From Marsupella aquatica (taxonomy: Eukaryota; Marchantiophyta), in assembly GCA_973895155.1 (NCBI GenBank), contig OZ316895.1:8432001-8496000 (forward strand): DNA of 64,000 nucleotides, read 5' to 3'. Below are positions 1 to 14,221 of the stretch, piece by piece. The notes beneath the pieces were generated by a model. The model was not told the DNA's origin. It did not search any database and was given only the letters and a program-made list of their open reading frames with translations. Positions within the stretch are counted from its first letter, which is position 1; each line of letters begins with the position of its first letter. A program made the translations under genes and the position numbers.

Positions 1-943
1 GAAATAGCCTAGACTGTCTAAAGTAGCCTAAATGGGTTTAGACGGTCTACTGAATACAAATGGACTGTAGGACCTGGAGACGACATGCGGGAATTGATTT
101 AGTTGGCAGGGGTCTTTCCTTTTTTGGTCAACACTCGATCCGGGACCATAGGTGTTTAGTAGGCCTCCGAAGGAACTGGACGATGTTTTTTTTACGCCCT
201 CTCTCTCTCGATCAATGATAAGAAGGATTTGCTTACTGTATAATGGAAGCCCAAGGACGTCATGTTTAGGAGGAGGAGATCTAACTTGAAAACTTGTCGA
301 CGCTATCGATCTATCGCAGCGACCGCAGTGGGGCCCCGAGTATACTGTTCAAGGGTATGCCACTCGACCGGATCACCACTGGACGTCTAGCTACCGCGTA
401 CAGCAAACAATAAAGGATTGGCGATCATAGGTCTTTCCAACGAGCAACTGTCTGGGTGCAATCGAGAGAGCCAACGGCTGAGGGAGGTGCCAAGATGAGC
501 GAGAATCGTACAATACGGCAGGCAGGCAGGAGGGAGGCACGCAGGCAGGCGAGGGCCTACTAAGTTTCGTGAGATTCCCTTGTGAATTTCCATTTTGAGG
601 AGGACGTGGTCCACTTTGGGAATCCTTAGCTAGCTAGATGGCGGAAGTGTGGTCAGGTGGGGTCAGATGAGATGAAAGACATGAGAGCAACTGTCCAGCG
701 AGAAGAAGACGCCGCTGCTTGGCCTTGGAGGTGGCTAGCCGTGACGCCAATTGCAACTTACATTATCATGGGATCATCAGAAGATTGCGGTTTTGGGGAC
801 CGTTTCCTCGCTGCCTGCCTGTCCGAGCAATCACTCTCCTGAAGGTTTCCAGAGTGAGTGCTCTCGTCTTCGGGCGTATTTAGAGCCATGGATTTTGCTT
901 AGGTCCTGCGTCACATTCTCCCAGACTGTACTCGACGACACGC

Positions 944-983
<40 letters not shown>

Positions 984-3900
984 GGGGAGAGAGAGAGAGG
1001 AGAGAGAGGAGAGAGACGATCGAAGGTCGGCTTGTCTGTAATGATGCATGTTACTGCTGCTGCTAAAGGATGTTCTTAACTTGGAAGTTTCCAGCTTAGG
1101 TAATGGGCGTCATCCATAGCCACATTTGCGGACAGCACTCTTAACGGCGACTGCAATCATAGATTCTCCTGTAAGCATCCACCACGAGTCATCCACCGCA
1201 GGGGTTTAGGGTACGGAGTGCTCTCAAAAGACATGTATAAGCTGCTGTGTCGCGCTCCAATATCGGCCTGCAAAGCTTTCTTTCTGAGAACGGGCTCCTC
1301 CTGGAAAAGCGGCGATGGAGATACCCCACGAGCTTGTTCAAGCTGTGCATCTCGTGGTTGCTCCGAGCATTTAATTTTCGCCAATATATAAAATGAGACG
1401 GCTTCCGAGCAGTCTGCCACGGCTTCGCTCAACGATGTTCGCTCTTTCGTTCGTTCTGCAAATTATAGATATCGTGAGGTCCACCAACACAGATCCAGGT
1501 TCGGTTCCAGACGTCGGCCACGCACGCCTCATCGAAGGAGAAGGAAGAGCCGCCGGACTCGAATGCTGGCTTGGTGCAGGTGAGACACCACATGAGTCTG
1601 AGTAGCTCAGGGTTTGAACAATGTTTACATTTTTTTTTGGTTCAGCTAGAGCACAGTTGGAAACGTACTGATCGGAGGTATCTGCGGGGGATCTGTCGGT
1701 CATGCTTGACAAGTTATGGATGTGGATACCAACAATTCTATTAGTAAATCGCAAGCTAGCGACCTTTCCACCGGTTCCAAATTATGGAAACTGACATTTC
1801 TCCCTTGTGATTGATCTCGGTCTTTTCTTCCGGTCAACAAAAGCAGTGCACAGTTTCAACCACTATTAAAAAGTAGCAAAGATGGAATGATCTAGATCTT
1901 CGCGTTGTTTCATTCTACACCTGGATCTACCGGAGTCGTTTGAACATACCCTAGCTCTACAGCAAGTTATCGACGTTGGTTGGTATGACTTCAATGTTCC
2001 GGTAATAAATTTATCACGAGAAGCACATATTCTTCTGCAATCTGTCGATCAGTGTTGTATTGTAGATCCCGCTACAAATCGTCGAGAAGGGGGCAGCGAG
2101 CTGAGGCACTTGCTATTCCGCAAGGAAGAAATTGACATGAAGCATGAACCATCTAGTCCTGAAGTTAGAAGTCGGTGTACCGTGCGTATGACGTACTTTG
2201 GTACGTGAAAGCTTGGGCAACCTTGTCACCTGTGGCTCTAGGGTCCATAACCAGGACTGGTGGATCGAGCTCCTGGGTACGTACGAATGGTGATCGCACA
2301 CAATTGTAGACACGAGATGCTACTTCCTTTCAGACTTCATGTCACATCGTGAAGTTGCTCTACTTCGTTCTATCTCCTGCCATGCGCAGTCAAAGCTTAA
2401 TCAGCAGTCGATCTCAAAGCAAGGTGGGCTGGCAAGCAAGCTTCGGGGTTTGTCAAGATTCTAGAATGGAGTCCGAGTAATTATTAACGAGGGCTTCTCT
2501 GGCTTTTCGTCAAATATTTCCGTACCGAAAGACGGGTTTGGCGACTTAGATAGAAATGCAGGACCTTCTTAGCCATTTTTCCCGTTGTGAGCTCCGGTCG
2601 ACTAGTTCTCTTTGCTTCGGATGTAACTCTGAGTCCGATACCAGACTAATGTCAAGAGCTGCGGATACCTCCTCGATCAGTCGACTTCCGTTCCTCTTCT
2701 GCGGTTCATTTTTACGTTTTTCTTGTGACCTCGGTGTGCTTGCAGTTCTGATTCTACTCATCACTCTTTTCCAGTTCTAATCGTGTCCCGCGGAGTGATC
2801 TAATGTGCTTCTTGTCCGTGAAACAACTTTTCTGACTAGTAGTGAGCGTTGCCCTAGCTACCGCATGTGTTCCATTTCAGACGGTCAAAAATGTCAGAAC
2901 CGTTCATCTGAATCGCTCGAATCCGTTGCCATGTGTCTGCAGAATTCTTGGAGGACAAACACCATCTGACGGCTGCATTTCTCATCGCAATATTTTTCTT
3001 CATCTCAGCTTTCATTGTTACAACTCGGTGGGGGTGTTGGAAAGCAGCTGATCCAGGGTTGAAACCGCAGAAGCAGCTCACATCGAAACACCCGGATCTT
3101 CAATCAAACTTGACTACTGTTGATGGTCTGTCAAATTGGACAGTTTCTATTCCGTATGCGTATAAAGTTGACCCCATCCCCACATCGTCGAATGAGTTGC
3201 TGAATCACTTCCCTTCCAACTTGAAAGTCGGAGTGTACGCCGGGTTTACGACTGGAGTCGGCCCCAGACGGTGAAAGTCTTTAGGGATGCTGCACACGAT
3301 CATAATGGATGAAACATGCATAGCAGCGTGCGCCTGGGTTCCAGCGGCCGACCTCCACCGGGATTCGATAGTGACGAGTGTATCTTTTATTTTAACAATT
3401 CTAACTTTGCTCGGCTAGATCTTTGGAGCAGATGGATCTAGGACATGGATTGGAAGCTTGGAAGTTGGAACCGAACCGTCCTCTAAGATTTCTCGAACCT
3501 TCGTCTGGTCTCTTCGATACGGATTGCTTTAAAGGAGCTGTCGGGGATGGGGGATATCGATCTGGGAAAAATTATGAATGTACACGATTGTCATTCACGT
3601 TGCATTAATGTTAGTAGTCATACGATGTACAGTAGGATACATATTCGCTATCAATGCACGTACATTTTCCGTCTTTTCAGGGATAGACTTGTACTGTAGT
3701 ATGTTGTGAGGCTACACTTAAAAATTGAGGAGCACTTCTAGGATATTATATGTGACGAGAAGTAAATATCTGCGTTGACGTGATCTTCAAAAGACCAGAT
3801 GATCACACAAGTGTTACATGCACTTTGTACGAAACCAACTCAATGAAGTTTTAACGTTTTGACTGTATCAAGCTCATTAAATTGATTGAATGACTGGCGG

Positions 3901-5156
3901 ATCCAGTGTTCTACATCTGGATTTTGCAGAATGGTGAGTTGATTAAAGACTTAAAATAATGTGTTTACATCAGTTCAAGACTGTGGGCGAGGAGTCAAAG
4001 TTCCCAATTGCTAGCTATGGAAGCTCAAGCTTGGCTAACATTTTCTCATCGATGGGTACTCTCCTAGAAAATTTCTCATCGAGGGTACTTTCCAAGAAAA
4101 CTTGCTCTACGATGTGTACTTCTCGTTGATGCGATTATAAACTGCTAGTTGCCGAATGATGGCAATTACATGAGATTTGTTTTGATGCCCATTCTTGACA
4201 ACGCATGTAATCAAAGCGAATGCAATTCACTAGAGCGCCTCCGACTGCACACTGGGGCAAACGAGCTGGTTGTTTGTTGTGTTGTGAGAGCAGTGTAACT
4301 TGGCCCTGAGCGCTTGCTGGCGAACGCTTAATTAGTTTCTTGTGTTGATTGAATACCTGACAATAAAGATTTGAAAATACAAAATACTTTTCAAGGGCCA
4401 AGGGCTGGAGAGGTACTTTGAGACACTGAGTTGATCGAGATCACTTTCGAACGCTGCAACGTATCGAGCTTCTCTAATAATATACCGTACGAATAGACGA
4501 TTCCTTCCTTGATCTTCCTGGAACAAATGGACTGGAGCTAACAGTAAACCTAACAATCCAGGACACTTGCAGTTCCATAACATGCTGCTGCACATGGAGT
4601 CCACATCACTGGCACCATCGACTGACAGCTAGATCGTAATGTCAATACCAAACGGGATATTTGCGTTTTTACTAGCACACCGTAAAATTACGTAAGTGGT
4701 ATCTTCATCAGATATTGCTTATTTTGAAGCTACAGCGAGACGGATAAGAGCAGTCATGGTTTTGACAACGATTAAGGGTCTGTGCGGGAGATCCTAATGA
4801 GATTCATTGTACGTTTTTCTATCCTGGAGGGTTTTGCAAAAACAACCATCATTTATCCCATCACTTCGTGTGTAGCATACACTCAATCAGACCATTGATA
4901 AACATCTGATCTCGTGAAACGTGTAAGACGTTTTAGTGGAAGGGGCGTCAGCTGCACAGACAGTCCTGATGAAGAGATTGTAGAATCCTTGAAGATCATG
5001 TGGCGAGCAGAACAGGTCAGACTAAAGAAGACAAAAATCCTGTTTACTCGAAGTGGACGAGGTGGCGACCTTCTTTAAAAACCGTTCACGTACTGCACAT
5101 GCTCTTTCTAAATTGATGACAGAAAGAAATTATTTACAAGATAAATCTCCAGAAAT
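1..5156. other. Intergenic stretch, no supported gene
   Basis: I see no gene I can support here. Open frames are short (about 60-127 codons), occur on both strands and match no family I recognise. A (GA)n tract sits near 0.95-1.02 kb. A 113-codon forward frame at 2933-3274 encodes one hydrophobic segment near its N-terminus, but has no clear neighbours or family. The stretch may include upstream or downstream parts of the unrecognised gene at 5.2-6.5 kb. Confidence 0.5.
947..1016. repeat. (GA)n microsatellite
   Basis: About 70 bp of nearly pure GA dinucleotides, interrupted once by a short CGCGGGG block and then by GGA variants. The Arg-Glu and Ser-Leu runs in frames crossing it are repeat artefacts, not genes. 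Confidence 0.95.
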
Positions 5157-6513
5157 TCAAGTTGGAAGGAGCATGGGAACACTATTACACCTGACAATTG
5201 TCATCATAAAGCCAATACACCACAAAAGAGCCTGGAAAAGGGTGTTGATTCCACACTTCCATGCAAGATTCCTACAGCGACAAATCTCCTGTATCTCTTG
5301 ACCGTCAGGATACCCAGCCTCAAAATCCTTTTCTTGTTCTCTTCGAGACTCTGAACAGTTTTTTGTCGGCACAGTAATTATCTTATTCAGTTGAACTCCT
5401 ATTCCTTTCAGAAGAAGACTCTCCTCAGAATCGAAGGAGTTAACCTCACCAGCCTTGCACGGCCGTTTAGTACAGCGCGTGACATGCCAGGCTAGCCTCT
5501 CGCAGAGCAGTGCCATCTGAGCCTACATCCACAGTACCACTACATGTTAACTACCTTCCTGCTTGACTAATTTCTGCCGTCGTGGACTGTATGTGGGCCC
5601 GACTTCAAGCCCAACATTGGAAAAAAGCGAACCATTTCGAGTCAGGAGAGGACACAAATTGAACTAATGTAGTACTTGATAACAAGCAGCGGATATTACC
5701 AGTCAAGCTAAAACTACAGAAGATTGCTGGAAATGGTTCACATGCTCAATAAGCTACATTTAAAATGTAGCGCTCGACCTGAAGGGCGGTTGTCAATTCG
5801 CCAGACAGTGGAACCTCTCTTAATTTCTGCAGGAATATGTTCAACAAACTGGCCATGAAAAGTAGTCTGGTAAGACTGTGCCACTCAGAAAAATGGACAC
5901 TGGCATTGGTCTACCGAAAAGCTTCTAGCGGAGGAGTAGGGGCTCTCCATTTGGAACCAACTTGCAAACGTCATGCCTGTTCGACAGTGATACCGGGATC
6001 AAGACGAACATTTCATTGATTCCACTACTGACAGTAGAATAGCTTTCATTATTCAAATTGAAGGTAAGTGACAGTCTAAACAGATCGAATTACCTGCAAG
6101 CTCTCAATTTCTTGAATCTCCAAAGTCTCCACTTTAGCACTCAACTGCGACGCTTTGCTTTCTTGTCCAGTAACTGCTTTTGCGAAGGAATTAACTTCGT
6201 GATCAAAACTTGATGGCAGATAATGATCCTGGTTTAGAGCAGGCTCCACAGGCGATGGCTCATTTTGTTTCAACCAAAAACCTTGTTTCACATTAGCTTC
6301 ATCTACGTGAGCTCTGGGCACACCACTTGGTGGTCTTCTGGCAGCACTTTCTCCATTTTCTGGTAGACGCATCGTACATCGATGGACTGAAGACACATGA
6401 TTTGAAATGCCGCTGAAACTGCCTGCCCTATCAACAGAACCGCAGCATTGCTCTCTCGGGTCTTGACTCCGTCTGATCGACCGAGTGTTTACTTGTAGTC
6501 TTTCTGCATGCAC
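5157..6513 (-). CDS. Unrecognised multi-exon protein gene (partial model)
   Basis: I do not recognise this gene. A reverse-strand open stretch from about 6513 to 6094 has coding-like composition and ends in a heptad-like run (SAKVETLEIQEIESLQ), followed directly by a good donor (CAG|gtaatt). A matching acceptor in phase 0 (ggctcag|ATG) starts a second exon at 5516, encoding MALLCERLAWHVTRCTKR. That exon either ends at a gtgagg donor at 5450 and resumes at 5350 (acceptor ttcag), or simply reads through: the 99-bp segment between is open in the same frame. The frame then runs to a stop at 5157. No ATG starts the upstream exon, so a first exon probably lies at higher coordinates. A cytoplasmic or cytoskeletal coiled-coil protein is one possibility, but no function is claimed. 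Confidence 0.35.
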
Positions 6514-6830
6514 ATGCGACCAGCTGGACGTTACTTGAGATCATGTGAGGGTTTGAGTTTAACCCAGGCGGAATGTTCCTGGACTTTATCCAGCTGAAGT
6601 TTTACTGGGGCCGGGCAAATCTCAAGGAGGCAAACAAACCTAGGAAGTTAGAGGAAGAAGAGAGATGTATAGGTATTACAGTTTGGGAAAGTAAGACTGG
6701 GCGAATGGTAAAGATATATGATGGGTCGAGATGGGCGCTCACACAACTGGGAACAGTACAAGAGGTTGAGGCAAATTGGACGTCAGCTCGTTACGCAAAT
6801 GGTGGACGAACGCAGAAATTTAGGCGTGGT

Positions 6831-6984
6831 ACTCTTCAGTGCCGATTTGGAATGAGATGATTAATACAAACTCAGATGGAATCTTAATTATCTGTGAGGG
6901 GCAACTGGAACTCTTCAGTGCCGATTTGGAATGAGATGATTAATACAAACTCAGATGGAATCTTATCTGTGAGGGGCAACTGGA
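6831..6984. repeat. Tandem duplication, 79 + 75 bp
   Basis: Two adjacent, almost identical copies, each starting ACTCTTCAGTGCCG. The second (6910-6984) lacks one AATT. The near identity suggests a recent event. Confidence 0.92.
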
Positions 6985-7531
6985 AGACTGACTGATTGAT
7001 CAGAAGATTGCGATTCTCTTGAAATCACGAGGGAGCGAAATTCCTGTAAATTTCATTCTGTCCTGGTCGTAACTGGGGACGTTAAGGGAATGCAACGTGT
7101 TCACTTATTGTTCGAATCGCTTCCCCCCAACCTACGGTCAAACTTCAAGTGGTTCAACTCAGCCTAGCCTGATTGACTTTACCGCCCAGCCGCTACTCTA
7201 AGCTTTGAGACTGTGGCGGGGACTATGGCCCCATCACCGCAGTCTACCTCCTCCACTGCAATCTTCAAAGACAGCCTGGGTGGATAAATGTTTTGCGTTC
7301 CATATTCTGCACGTCAAAAGCCTCTGTTGATCTACCTAAAGACTCACCAAGTGAAATTTCAGGTGTCGTCTCGTGCTTACAAAATTAACTGTCTGGCATC
7401 AGCGTGGGCCGATGAGAACAAGTTCAGAAAGCTTCAAACAATCCTGAAGTTGATTGAGTTACCGCTTTCAAAGTTTTAATGTGAGTGCAGGACTGAAGGC
7501 AATGTGGATTTCCTTTCAAGTGGGGGCCGGA

Positions 7532-7552
7532 GGGGGGGGGGGGGGGGGGGGG
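7532..7552. repeat. Poly-G tract (about 21 bp)
   Basis: An uninterrupted G run followed by a GGGGCCGGGGCCGG stretch. It is a G-quadruplex-capable sequence and also a likely place for sequencing-length error. Confidence 0.9.
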
Positions 7553-10529
7553 CGGGGCCGGGGCCGGTCTCAGACAATATCTACGACAGAAATCAGCAAT
7601 TTCGATCTAAAGCCAAGTCAATTACAGTATACCCCTTCAAGAAACGCACATGAAACGACCTTGTCCGTGCATCAGCTGACCACCCAATAAGTTTGCTTTT
7701 GTTAAAATTTTCGTCTCTTTGTTGTCCTCGCCTAAGAATGTACGCAAGATCCACAGTTTGATGTCAAGTCCATTAAGCTCAGTTAAGCCCATACAATGTA
7801 ATGGACATACTCTATGCCCTTTGGATATAAATGAGACAAATAATTGTCTGACACAAGTAGGACAATGTGTTGGCCCACCATTTGGGACATGGGTTGTGAC
7901 AAATGTCCCCCTTATCCCAAAACATTGATATAAGCAGGCCTGGTACAGGCCGTCCCATTTCCTCTGACTAGTGTAGATTGAGTACAGAGGGCAATTTTTT
8001 TATACCTTCTAAACTTGATTTATCTAACAAAAATGGAACTCATCCTTGCTTTCCTGTGTCTTCATGTCCCTTAGATGATTGACCCAGAGCACAATTAGAA
8101 TCGGGTTAAACAGTAAGCCAGTGAAGATACAGTAGGTGCCCTTGCAAGTAGTAATATCTTCATTGACTTTCACAACATGATTGATGTCCTTTAATCATAG
8201 AAAGTTCTCTAATAGCTTTTCAAGCATAATTAGAGTCTACTAGCCTGAAGCCCATCCTTTGGATTTCAATAATTGCTGGGAAAAAGAAAAAGTTACTTTC
8301 ATATCCCACCCCCACACTTGAGAGTAGGCTTTCGCCCCAACTTGGCTGAAGTCATGTTCTAGGGGCTTCACTCTAGACCACAGCCCTTACAGACTCTAGC
8401 CTCTCTTGGAACTTATATAATAAGATGGGCAAATATTGTTATCTTGTAGAGGGTTTGGAGGGTAGGATGATGGTGCACAGTCCTCTGTCCAAGTCATTAT
8501 GGAGCAAAGTTAGAGTTTGAAAAGGAATCTAAACATGTGAGGAGCATTACAATTTAGGGTTAACCATTGATTCTGGTAGGTAAATATAACTTTTCTTGTT
8601 CTTAAAAAATTAAAAACCCTTTAGGACTTGGTTGGGTTGCGTTTATCATTTAAACTCTGAATTTGATTTGTTCAATGGATCCAAACCACAGAAATGGTAG
8701 AGTTCCTGTCCAGTTGTCCCACTAGTTCTGGAGAAGGTGGAGTGTTTAAAGTCATGGAGGAGCTCATACGAAGCTCTCACAAAATGTCAGCAATTGATTG
8801 GGCTGAACCTTGTCACATTGGACCCTCAAGATTAAAACTATGCCATCACTCATTGTCAAGGAGTTGAATGAGAGTTCTCAAACAAGGTTGCTCAGTGTGA
8901 GCTCAAGAACAGTATTCATATGGCACCACTTCATGTATGGTTGTACTCGCAGTGTGGAATGTGTATAATTTGTGCTTTGGCACACAATTATGTTTGGCAA
9001 GACATAAAGTGTTCAAGTAGAGGTTTTGTTGGAATTGAATAAAGTTCTTTTAGTAGAGTTTTGCTTCCATTTCAACCTTCAAGCCAAGAGATGCTTTTTA
9101 AGAGGAGAGGAGAGGAGAGGAACCTTTGGAAAAAGGAGGCGAGAAATCCCACAATCTTTTGGGCTGGGAGGCCTTGCAAAGGTCCCAGGGCCGTTTAGGA
9201 GGCGAGAAACACTTTCGTGGTCGATTATTCTTGGGACAAAACTCCAGCAAACTGTCTCGCTCAAGTTGGCCGTCCATGAGAACCATGTCTTCTCTGCCTG
9301 TTGCAGGAGTGCTGGAAAAATTCTCTCGGTCTGGCCATGATCCATGGCCTCCCTGCCGCAAGATTGAAAGATGACCTCGACCCAGCATTATATTGAGCTT
9401 ACTCCAACTCGCAATTCGAACGAATTTGATATCTGCCCTCATTCAACACAACAATAGTTCATTATCCTCGTGCGACTTTTGGGAAATAAGCAAGCTACAG
9501 TAATAAACCTAAAGAACTCCTCAACCAGTCCATTCTGTCTTAACCTTTGCAGTTGGAAGCGTCAGGCGCACTAGGAGAGTAATTTGAAGATTAGTAAAAC
9601 TGCCGCTTCGAATGAACTGTTGGGACCAATATCTTGTGAAATGTCCGAAACCACAGTTCTAACGTAAATAACTCCAACACCAGAACCAGTCCATTCTATC
9701 TTAACCTCATTGCAGACGTGTCGTGGGCACCAAAAGAGTGATTCACAATTTCATGAATGGAAGTTAAATGACCGATCGAATGAACACACGGTGGATTCCG
9801 AACTAAGGCGTCATGTTGACATGAGATTGTCCGTTCTGATCAAGGGGAATTTATTGCTATTCCAGGATCAACACGCAAAATGATTCGTTTCTTTTTGCAC
9901 AACTGTTCACAATTTTAACATGAATCTTGCTCAAAGAATAGATATTATTCTACATAATCATGATTGCTACAATCATTATGATCTTCAAATTCTATGCATC
10001 CAGGTTGATGAGTAATAGATACCTGGTAGGCCTATGATTGCTGATCATGCGCCTTGAAATGGATGGCGACCAGGTCAAATCATCACACTCGTAGTCCATC
10101 ACTAAATTCCGAACAACCTGTTCTGCATCGAGATTTGTGATTTTTAATCATCCCGATTCCAACCTGTCAACTTGCATTGATCATAGCTAAACCGAACCCA
10201 TCCTGTCGTTTTGCCACATTTTCACGGGATGCTTTCTATGCAAGCAGGGCTTTGTCGACCCACAGGCAATAATTAATTCCTATGATAAAGTCTAACAATG
10301 GACCTCACTTTTGGGTCGAGATAGAGCCAACGTTTAAAGTTCTTTTCTTTCCATTTTCGCCAGTGTGGCCAATCACCTTGTGAGAAGGAGAAGATGCCAG
10401 GAATATTCTGTTCTCTTTATACTACATTCATTTTTAACCATCAGATCTTGGGGTATTGAAGGATGACCCTAGATTCAAGGAAACTGGCTAATGGGAGACA
10501 GAAAACTAAGCTAAAAGTGGGCAAACTTT

Positions 10530-11220
10530 TACGAGAGGTCAAATCGAGCAAAATAAGCTGGTCACGCTCGAGAGGATTGACATTCAGCATGTCTACTGTG
10601 TTCTAAGAGCAAGCTTAATTTCTAGCATTTTTGCTTTTGGGTTGCAATTGCCACCTTGTGTGAAGGCGAAGATGCTGAAAGTATTCCTTGTTTGTTATTA
10701 GACTGACTTATGCCTGGCTGTTGAAAGTGATGCTCCCATGGGCCGAGACCATAAACCATGCAACCCCATGGACCATCACACTTTTCTCATTCACTCATGA
10801 CACCCTTCTTGTTTCCAAGATGTTTTCAGTAGTAAAGGTTGACCCTCAATCCAGCGGAATTGGCTATTCTTGGAAGTGGCTTGCATAGTCTAATATATCT
10901 AGTTTTCATAGCTCTATCACTTACTGTCCACACTTTATGCTTCCAAAAACATTTTAGCAGCTAAGTAAGGTTGGAATTTAGTATCAAGGACATCCAATGG
11001 AACCTTATTTCCCCACATTTGCTAGAAGGGCATGGAAAGAGTTTTTGAATGAGCCTACTATCTCAAATCTCATTGGGAATTTGACAACTTTTCCATTTTC
11101 TGTGCAATATGTACTATACCAACAGAGGTTTGCTGCAGTCCATCTGGTTGCAAAAATCTATCCTAAGCTTTTGGCAAATGTGGAGGTCCATATGGACTTC
11201 AATTTCATATGTTGTTGAAG
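10530..11220 (+). repeat. Dispersed repeat family, copy 1
   Basis: This stretch shares an ordered set of short blocks with 28.68-29.08 kb and 48.15-48.56 kb. First comes a CTCCCATGG..GAGcCc..AACCATGCAA motif, then CCTTCTTGTTTCCAA. After these come 'TGGAAGTGG..' and a 'tctaatatatctagtttTCATA' type segment, and a 'TTGACATTCAG' block. All three copies lie in the same orientation. No coding potential is visible. A decayed transposable element is the likely source; the class is unknown and the boundaries are approximate. Confidence 0.5.
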
Positions 11221-11974
11221 TAAAAAAAGGAAATTGTATAGAAAAATAATTTATGGCAATGCCACACTACGCTGAGTAAAAATAGATGAAATTGTGGCGC
11301 ACATGATGACCTGATCGTCTCTACAGTGCTCAGTACACTAAGTAACCTTTGGAGTTGGGATTATTTTGTCTATCTAAGCTCACACGTTATTGTGATTCCT
11401 CTGTTGGATTTGGGTCAGCATTTAGCTTTGGTGACGAAAACTAGCTAGATTCCACCTTTCTAGAAAGTCTTAGCCACTTTTAGCCAAAATGGGATAGGCT
11501 TTTCGTCTTCCATATGCCAGTTTCACACCTAGCCACATGCTAGAATCCAATGGTTATCCTTAAATCTGGAGATCTAAAGGTCGTCAATAAGTTTGATTAG
11601 ATCTCGAGCATCTTCTTGTTCACACAAGGTGCCAATGGCCACCCTGGCGAAAAAGAAAAAACCTTAAAGTAGCGCTGATTTGGGTGTCACTGGGTGTCAT
11701 CACTCATAGTGTTTACGTTCACCTGCACGTATATATATACTGTAGAGTTTGTAGCTATTTCTTCAATCATCTTATAGCCTTGTCTGTGTCAGGACTGGTG
11801 TTGTCGTTTTTTTTAACTGTAGATATACTGGTAACCAAACTTCCCATATATCATATTATAGCCTTGTCTGTGTGTCAGGTGTTGTCTTTTTGTTAGTTTC
11901 TTACTCTACAGAGATTGTTAGCCAAACTTCCCATCTACCCTACTTCATTTCACATTGTCAACGAGGTTCTGTAG

Positions 11975-12116
11975 TTTCTGACTCATCATCTGATCATCAG
12001 GGTTTAGTATAATATACACGCAGTTGTTTCTAACTCATCGTCAGGGTTTAGTATAATATACACACAGTTGTTTCTAACTCATCGTCAGGGTTTAGTATAA
12101 GATACACGAAGTTGTT
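11975..12116. repeat. Tandem repeat, about 44 bp x 3
   Basis: Three consecutive units, each containing TTTCTaACTCATC, then TCAGGGTTTAGTATAA and ATACAC. The first unit is the most diverged. Confidence 0.85.
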
Positions 12117-14221
12117 ATTCAACATTAGAGTTTTTGTAGAAGCAGATGAGTCAGCAGTCATTTTGGTGAGTCATGGTGAGTCATCACTGAAGGTGACTCA
12201 ATGTTCCAACTCAAGATCAACTTCTGCCTGTTCAAAATATTGGCAGACACTGCATGAATACTTCCATTAGTGGCTGTACCACAAGTCACCTGAGTTCTTC
12301 TGGGCAAGCTTAGAAAGCTCAATCATGGAGACTTTGCACAGTTGGGCAAGAGAAAATTAGTTGCTTGATTCAGGCTTTCCCCAACGGCTTTGCTCTATTC
12401 TCTGACTATATACTTAGTTGTCAGTTTCAGGCAAAATTTGGTGAGAAAAGGTAACATGTGCCTCCTAGGTCTTGTAAAGCCACCTTTTTTTAGCCATAAC
12501 CCCCCTGGCCAGCTTGACTTGAGTATTATTTAATTTAAATCTCCATGCATGCTACTGGCACAGATCTGTGCATCTTGGGGGACCCAATGTATAGGATAAT
12601 GGCAATCTGGTCTGGGTTACTAGTCTATAATTGTGTGACCAGAAAGTGCAGAAAACCAACCTGACAGGCAGGGAAGTTTCAGACTAGAACCCCTGCCCAG
12701 ACTTCCATTATAGTATGTAATTGCTGACTAGGAAAAGATAATTTTTGGGCAAATATATTATGGGAATAGAAGGTACCTTCAAAAATGGGTACACACTCCA
12801 TTATAGTATGTAATTGTTGTCTGGAAAAATAGGTACATACCCTAGTTTATAGTCTGTAATGGCTGTCAGGACAAAGGTCTTCTGGGCAAGACATTATGAG
12901 TTTACACACAGGAAAAAGGTGGCAAGAGATCGTGGGTATCTCCAAAAATCGCTACTGTACACATTCCCTTACAGTAAATACTTATTTTCTAGAATAAGGT
13001 TACTTCCGGGTACCTTGAAATATGGAGATTATGCGTACCTTAAAAAATGGGTACACACCGGTACCCGGCATTCCCCTACAAAAATACATTCCCTACACAA
13101 ATTCCGCCAGGGAATGACTGCGTGGTGACGGTCATGGTGACCAGCTCCCCCTCCGTGAAGGAATTGTTGTCTTCGTAATAATAAGCGAAGTGGCACTTCT
13201 TTCTCCTTGACACTTGTGGGGTTGGGTCGGTGCGGTATCCAGGTTCTGAGCAAGGCAGGTGATGGTCTTGTAAGACGAAGATGCCTTGGGGTCGAACTGA
13301 AATTAAGTTGCTTCGATACCGATCAGTTCTCGATCCTGAATCACCTACAGTTTCTGCTGTCCTTCATTTGGTGGCACTTTTACAGTGCAGTTGTGCTTCG
13401 TTCTTGTTTATCGAATACAGCTATCGAGCGAAATAATGCTGTATACTGTCAGTGCATACATCAATCCAGCAAAACAGTCCGTGTGAGCAAAATGGATATT
13501 CGAATTATTCACTCCATCATCTGAGCTTGGTTATAGGCAAAATTACGCTCACTATAAATGAATTCACGTACTGAGCAAAAGCCTGACGTAGTATCCGTCC
13601 CGACAGTACCTTGGAACTGGTTGTCATTCAAGCTATTCAATCCCTCTCTCTGGGAATAGATTGAATGACTTGGAAAAGCTTGGCTACCAAACAAGTGGAG
13701 ACACTCTTAGTAGGGAGTCCCTGATTACCTCATGGTCCACCAAATATCAACCCTTTGGATTACTTCCAGTGCTTTCCTAAGGATTCCAAAGTCCAGCCTA
13801 AGCGGTTGCCCCAACGGGACTTCGGACAGCCAGTCTGAGGATCCCATCTACCCCACCCAATGCGCAAATTGTCAATTTCCCCGACAAGTGTGAGGAAGTT
13901 TGGTGAGTCAACTGGAGCAAAGGAAATGGGCAACCCCAGCAAAAAGCAAGGAAACCTGCAAAAGACAAGGACAACTGGTGGCCAGACCTCGCAAGCTGTG
14001 GGTACTAGCAATCTAGGCCCAGCCGACAAGAGGTACTGGCTAGTCTCTTAACAAGCCAGATGGTACTATTTAGCTAGCCCCTAAGGATCAATCGAGCAAA
14101 CTGGCAACTGGGATCCCACAGACACGGCAGTTTTGGCAATTTGCCCACAAGCTTTCAAATATTTTCTTTGTATCGAACCGCCAAGGGAGACTCTTTTCCT
14201 CAGTGAAGTGGACAAAGCCAA

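Noticed and set aside
2933-3274. 113-codon forward frame with one hydrophobic segment
   Set aside because: A single transmembrane-like stretch with no homologue I recognise, no neighbouring exons and an equally open opposite strand. Too weak to call a gene.
13760-14051. Overlapping frames on both strands (89 and 63 codons)
   Set aside because: Neither shows conserved motifs or splice context. Mutual overlap on opposite strands is expected by chance in stop-poor sequence.
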